A stretch of 64,000 nt of DNA, taken from contig NZ_JABKDD010000016.1 in the NCBI RefSeq assembly GCF_013623905.1, forward strand, positions 1 through 64,000, written 5' to 3'. The translations under genes and the position numbers were made by a program. Shown here piece after piece: positions 60,726 through 64,000 of this stretch. The notes under the pieces were generated by a model. It was not told where the DNA came from. It did not search any database and saw only the letters and a list, made by a program, of their open reading frames with translations. The stretch is from Brevibacterium sediminis (GTDB taxonomy: Bacteria; Actinomycetota; Actinomycetes; Actinomycetales; Brevibacteriaceae). Position 1 is the stretch's first letter, and every line of letters starts with the position of its first letter.

Positions 60726-62642
60726 TCAGAAGCTCGTCGGAGTCTGTCCGAACTTGTTCTTGCGGCCGGTCAGTGCGATCGCGGCACCACCGACGAGGAG
60801 GAGCAGGGCTCCCGTCGTCAGTCCACCGAGGTCGGCACCGGTGCGAGGCAGCTGGCTGCCGTCATCTCCACCGCCGTTGCCGGCATTGCCGTTGTCCCCG
60901 CCGTCAGATCCGCCGCCATTGGCGCCTTCGGTAACTGTGAAGGAGTCTTTCATGGTGTCGTCGCCGCAAGTTGCGGTTGCGGTGTACGCACCGACGTAGG
61001 CGGAGACATCCGACGAGGTGCCGAAGACGTTGACCGAGGCATTGCCTTCGTCGTCAGCTTTGACGGTGTTCTCATAGGCCGTGACGTTGATGCCCTTCGG
61101 GTTGACCTCGAAGTGGACATCTGCGCCGGGCTCGCAGTTCTCGACGGCGAGGGTGACGCCCTTCTTCTCGTTGGCGAAGTCCGCCGCCTCGATCGTCTTC
61201 GGCGAAACCGTGAAGGAAGCCTCGGCTGGAGCTTCGGTCTCGCCGTCGTCTCCGTCGTCGCCGTCATCCTTGCCGTCGTCATTGCCGTCTTCGTTGCCGT
61301 CGTCCCCGTCGTCTTCGCCGACAACGTTGATGGTGCCGTTGAGGGTCTCCGACTCGGTGCCTTCGCGGTCGATGGTGACAGTGAATGGCACCTCGCCGAC
61401 CTCGAGGTTGTCGGGGTTGCCCTCGTACCAGAGGTGGAGCTTGTAGTCGCCGTCGGCCTCTGCCGTTTCGGCCTCACCGGTGAGGGAATCGGTGATCTTG
61501 TCACCCGCCTTCACGCCGGTGACTGTGACGGTCACGCCCTTGTCCTTGTTGGCGAGATCCTCGGCGGTGATCTCCTTCGGATCGACCTTCAGTGAGGCAT
61601 CGATCGGATCGACAGCGTCGTCTTCGGTGATGGTGAAGTCCTGAGCCGGGGAGTTGGTTTCGGACTCCTGGTCGACGCCCCAGACGGAGTAATCGCCGGC
61701 CGGAAGTGCTTCGTCGCCCTCGAACTTCAGGGTTGCGGAGATCTCGCCGTCGGCGTTGGCTTCGACTTCCTGGGTCGCGAAGGGCGACGTTGCGTTGCCG
61801 CCGACGACGGTGACAGTGCCGTTCGGGGTGAAGCCCTCACCGGTGACCTCGATGCCGTTCTCGTCGAAATCGCTCTGCGAGATCTCGGTGGTGTTGAGCG
61901 AGACCGTCGGTTCGGCCTCTGCCTGAACATCGACCTCGGCGGCGCTGGTGAGGGTCTTGGTGTCGGCGTCTTCCCGCTGTACCTGGACTGCGAAGGAAAC
62001 CGACTCCTGCGAGACCTCAGAGGCGGAACGCAGCTTCATCGTCGCGGTCGAACCCTGAGCGGTGACGGCCGGGCCGGTCAGGCCGGACTTGGCGGCGACC
62101 TTGTCGCCCTTCTCGAGGCCGGTGACCTTGACGGTCACACCGTCCTCGTGGAGCTCCTCGGCGGTGACTTCACCCGAGGTGACCTGCACCGAGGCGTTGA
62201 TGGGGTTGGCCTTGTCCTCGGACTTGTCGTCGTCCTTGGAGTCCTTGTCCTCGTCCTTGGGGGCAGGAGCGGGCTTCGGATCGACCTTCTTCGGAGGCGT
62301 CTTTGCCTCGTCCTTCTTATCCGCTTTGTCCTCGGCGGCCTTCTTCTCGTCCGCCTTCTTCTTGTCGGCGGCTTTCTTGGCAGCCTCGGCCTTTTCCTTG
62401 GCCTTCTTTTCGGCTGCCGCCTTCTCCGCGGCTGCCTTCTTCTCGGCTTCGGCCTTCTCAGCCGCGGCCTTCTTGGCCTCTTCCTTCTTCTTGGCTTCGG
62501 CCTTTGCGGCTTCAACCTTCTTCTGCTCGGCCTTCTGCGTGGAGGCGGACTGGGCAGACGTCGATTCCGCGGCAGCGACCGGGCTCGCGACAAGCCCGGT
62601 GAACGCGAGCGCGACTGCCGGCGCGAGGATGATCTTCTTCAT
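60726..62642 (-). CDS. LPRTG cell-wall-anchored surface protein, paralogue 2, with Lys/Ala-rich stalk
   Basis: A 638-residue secreted protein. Signal peptide 1-25, then about 100 residues of Lys/Ala/Glu repeats (KKAAAEKAEAEKKAAAEKAA-like) predicted as one long charged helix, a Pro-rich hinge, several beta domains of the type seen in paralogue 1, a Gly/Asp/Asn-rich linker (residues ~440-470) and LPRTG at 598-602 with a membrane helix. The helical stalk may pass the cell wall or bind acidic envelope polymers. Ends 242 bp before paralogue 1 begins. Confidence 0.85.
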   Translation of the reverse strand: MKKIILAPAVALAFTGLVASPVAAAESTSAQSASTQKAEQKKVEAAKAEAKKKEEAKKAAAEKAEAEKKAAAEKAAAEKKAKEKAEAAKKAADKKKADEKKAAEDKADKKDEAKTPPKKVDPKPAPAPKDEDKDSKDDDKSEDKANPINASVQVTSGEVTAEELHEDGVTVKVTGLEKGDKVAAKSGLTGPAVTAQGSTATMKLRSASEVSQESVSFAVQVQREDADTKTLTSAAEVDVQAEAEPTVSLNTTEISQSDFDENGIEVTGEGFTPNGTVTVVGGNATSPFATQEVEANADGEISATLKFEGDEALPAGDYSVWGVDQESETNSPAQDFTITEDDAVDPIDASLKVDPKEITAEDLANKDKGVTVTVTGVKAGDKITDSLTGEAETAEADGDYKLHLWYEGNPDNLEVGEVPFTVTIDREGTESETLNGTINVVGEDDGDDGNEDGNDDGKDDGDDGDDGETEAPAEASFTVSPKTIEAADFANEKKGVTLAVENCEPGADVHFEVNPKGINVTAYENTVKADDEGNASVNVFGTSSDVSAYVGAYTATATCGDDTMKDSFTVTEGANGGGSDGGDNGNAGNGGGDDGSQLPRTGADLGGLTTGALLLLVGGAAIALTGRKNKFGQTPTSF

Positions 62643-62864
62643 TGGAGTGCCTTCAATCTCTGTGGCGAGGGGTGTGATACGGCACTCATCCTAGGTTCTG
62701 AGGGTTTTCCAAACTATTTCTGTACGTTTTGTTCAGGTTTAAAAGCGGTAACACTTAGGTGAATTTCTTTAACCGTTTCGTGACCTACTCGTCGGTAAAA
62801 GAATGGCTGTCAGTGCCGCCTCGGCGAGGGGACGCGTCGGCCGCGCGAATTCAGCGGTTCTGAG

Positions 62865-63980
62865 CTAGACCGGCCACGCCTCGGCGCGGATCTGCTTGCG
62901 CTGTTCGACGGTGGGGACGCGGACGGTCAGGGCGGAGGGGTCGACCTCCATCTCCAGGTAGGACGACTGTCCCAGCGGGTCTCCGTCGATCTGAATATCG
63001 ACCTCGTCGCCGGCTTCGATGACGACCTTTCGGCACTTCCGGATGTTCGTGTGCAGCCCGCGTGAGGCTCGGCGGCCGGCGATCGATGCGAGCACGCCGA
63101 CCCATTGGCCGAGGTTCTTCGGGCTGACGATGAGCACGTCGAGCATGCCGTCGTCGATGACGGCCTGCGGCAGCAGCTGGATGCCTCCCTGCAATCGGCC
63201 GCAATTGCCGCCGAGCACCGAACGCACCCTGGCCGAGATCCGATATTCGTCGTCGAACGTGACCTTGACATGACTGGGTTTGCCGGTGAGCTTCCGCGAT
63301 CCCGCTTCGACGTAGGCGAGCCATCCGAGGCGGGCCTTGAGATCGTCATTGGTATCGGCCATGACCGCGGCGTCGAAGCCGAGTCCGGTCATCACGGTGA
63401 AGACATGGGTATCGCCGTCGGGGGCGATCTTCGCCGTCCCCACGTCGATCTCCCGGTTGCGTCCCCACAGCGCGATCCGCAGCGCCCATTCCGTCTTGTC
63501 GAGGACGAGGTCGATATTGCGGGCGAGCAGATTCCCGGTCCCCAACGGCACGATCCCCAGCGGAGTGGAGGTGCCGGCCAGCGCCGAGGCGACCGCGCGG
63601 ATGGTGCCGTCCCCGCCGGCGGCGATGACGACGTCGACTCCCTCGTCGAGGGCACGGACCGTGGCCCCCTCACCGGAATCCTCGGGGGTGGTCTCGAGCA
63701 CGAGCGGAGGGTTCCATCCCTCGAAACGACAGATCGCCTCGGCGGTGGCGGCCAATTTGCGCACATCGGTCTTTGTGGGATTGACGATGAGCGCGGCACG
63801 GTATCGGGCCGCATCATCGACTGCCTCGTCGGCGAGGTTCGCCGGGTGGACGTAGCGTCTCATCGTGTTGAGCGTGCGTCGCACGCCGTTGCGGCGGCCG
63901 ATGAGGAACGCGGCCACGAGCACGGCGAGGGCACCGATGACGATGACCCAGGTCATCAGGGGGTCCAACTCGATGATCAT
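62865..63980 (-). CDS. Diacylglycerol-kinase-family lipid kinase
   Basis: A 371-residue protein of the DgkB/YegS/BmrU family, which phosphorylates diacylglycerol or related lipids at the membrane. A membrane helix at residues 9-28 leads into the catalytic domain: AALIVNPTKTD near 62, GGDGTIRAV at 122-130 (nucleotide-binding), PLGTGNLLARNI near 146, and the C-terminal beta domain with DDGMLDVLIVSPK and IDGDPLG. Family length without the helix is about 300. The 222 bp before it (62643-62864) hold promoter-like AT-rich sequence only. Confidence 0.9.
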   Translation of the reverse strand: MIIELDPLMTWVIVIGALAVLVAAFLIGRRNGVRRTLNTMRRYVHPANLADEAVDDAARYRAALIVNPTKTDVRKLAATAEAICRFEGWNPPLVLETTPEDSGEGATVRALDEGVDVVIAAGGDGTIRAVASALAGTSTPLGIVPLGTGNLLARNIDLVLDKTEWALRIALWGRNREIDVGTAKIAPDGDTHVFTVMTGLGFDAAVMADTNDDLKARLGWLAYVEAGSRKLTGKPSHVKVTFDDEYRISARVRSVLGGNCGRLQGGIQLLPQAVIDDGMLDVLIVSPKNLGQWVGVLASIAGRRASRGLHTNIRKCRKVVIEAGDEVDIQIDGDPLGQSSYLEMEVDPSALTVRVPTVEQRKQIRAEAWPV

Positions 63981-64000
63981 GTCCCAAATCTACAGTGCTC

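Noticed and set aside
61230-61330. GTC/GAC-rich stretch considered as a non-coding microsatellite
   Set aside because: It encodes the in-frame Asp/Gly/Asn linker of the surface protein; repeat-length change is possible but it is coding sequence.

Overview
The window looks like a chromosomal segment of a high-GC Gram-positive actinobacterium, most likely a Brevibacterium-like member of the Micrococcales. This is inferred from the GC-rich third positions, an HspR/HAIR-controlled dnaK-grpE-dnaJ-hspR operon, DtxR-type iron boxes, a Zur cluster with a zinc-free ribosomal L36 paralogue, LPxTG-type surface proteins and many probably leaderless genes. I saw no rRNA or tRNA gene and no CRISPR array.

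Region by region. 0-4.3 kb: riboflavin operon ribD-ribE-ribBA-ribH on the minus strand behind an FMN riboswitch whose terminator hairpin touches the ribD start. 4.4-8.5 kb: a MarR/MFS efflux pair, a DUF805 protein and a TDT (TehA/SLAC1-like) transporter. 8.9-15.9 kb: a degenerate P-loop protein paired with a YhgE/Pip membrane protein, an AAA ATPase, LysE/LysG amino-acid export, and a TetR/small-export pair. 16-23.4 kb: RecQ helicase with a phosphoribosyltransferase-like tail, a membrane gene interrupted by an amber codon, VOC, PEP-mutase-like, DUF998 and amidase genes. 23.5-27.1 kb: a MobA-like gene and a zinc-homeostasis cluster (rpmJ2, two COG0523/CobW proteins, Zur). 27.4-31.1 kb: a very large RND pump flanked by two copies of one 60-nt palindrome. 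31.2-35.3 kb: lactate module (LldR-type regulator, L-lactate permease, L-lactate dehydrogenase). 35.4-37.6 kb: two divergent siderophore-binding lipoproteins under twin iron boxes, one broken by an amber codon.

38.4-53.6 kb is an accessory region. It holds decayed genes (a DUF3644-like fragment, an IS3 orfA relic, a truncated LysR, a frameshifted ABC ATPase, a TnsA-like fragment), a complete IS1380-type element, and a series of small regulator/target modules (ArsR, TetR twice, MarR, MerR), most with a clear palindromic operator. Two gene fusions stand out: FMN reductase-GNAT and MerR-alpha/beta-hydrolase. The FMN reductase-GNAT gene shares an interleaved, mirror-symmetric promoter with a divergent marR.

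53.6-64 kb returns to core-type genes: the dnaK operon with three HAIR-like operators, a DUF1206 membrane protein, two related LPRTG cell-wall-anchored proteins that share an almost identical 240-bp block, and a diacylglycerol-kinase-family lipid kinase. Functions are assigned from recognisable protein motifs and context only; no database search was run.
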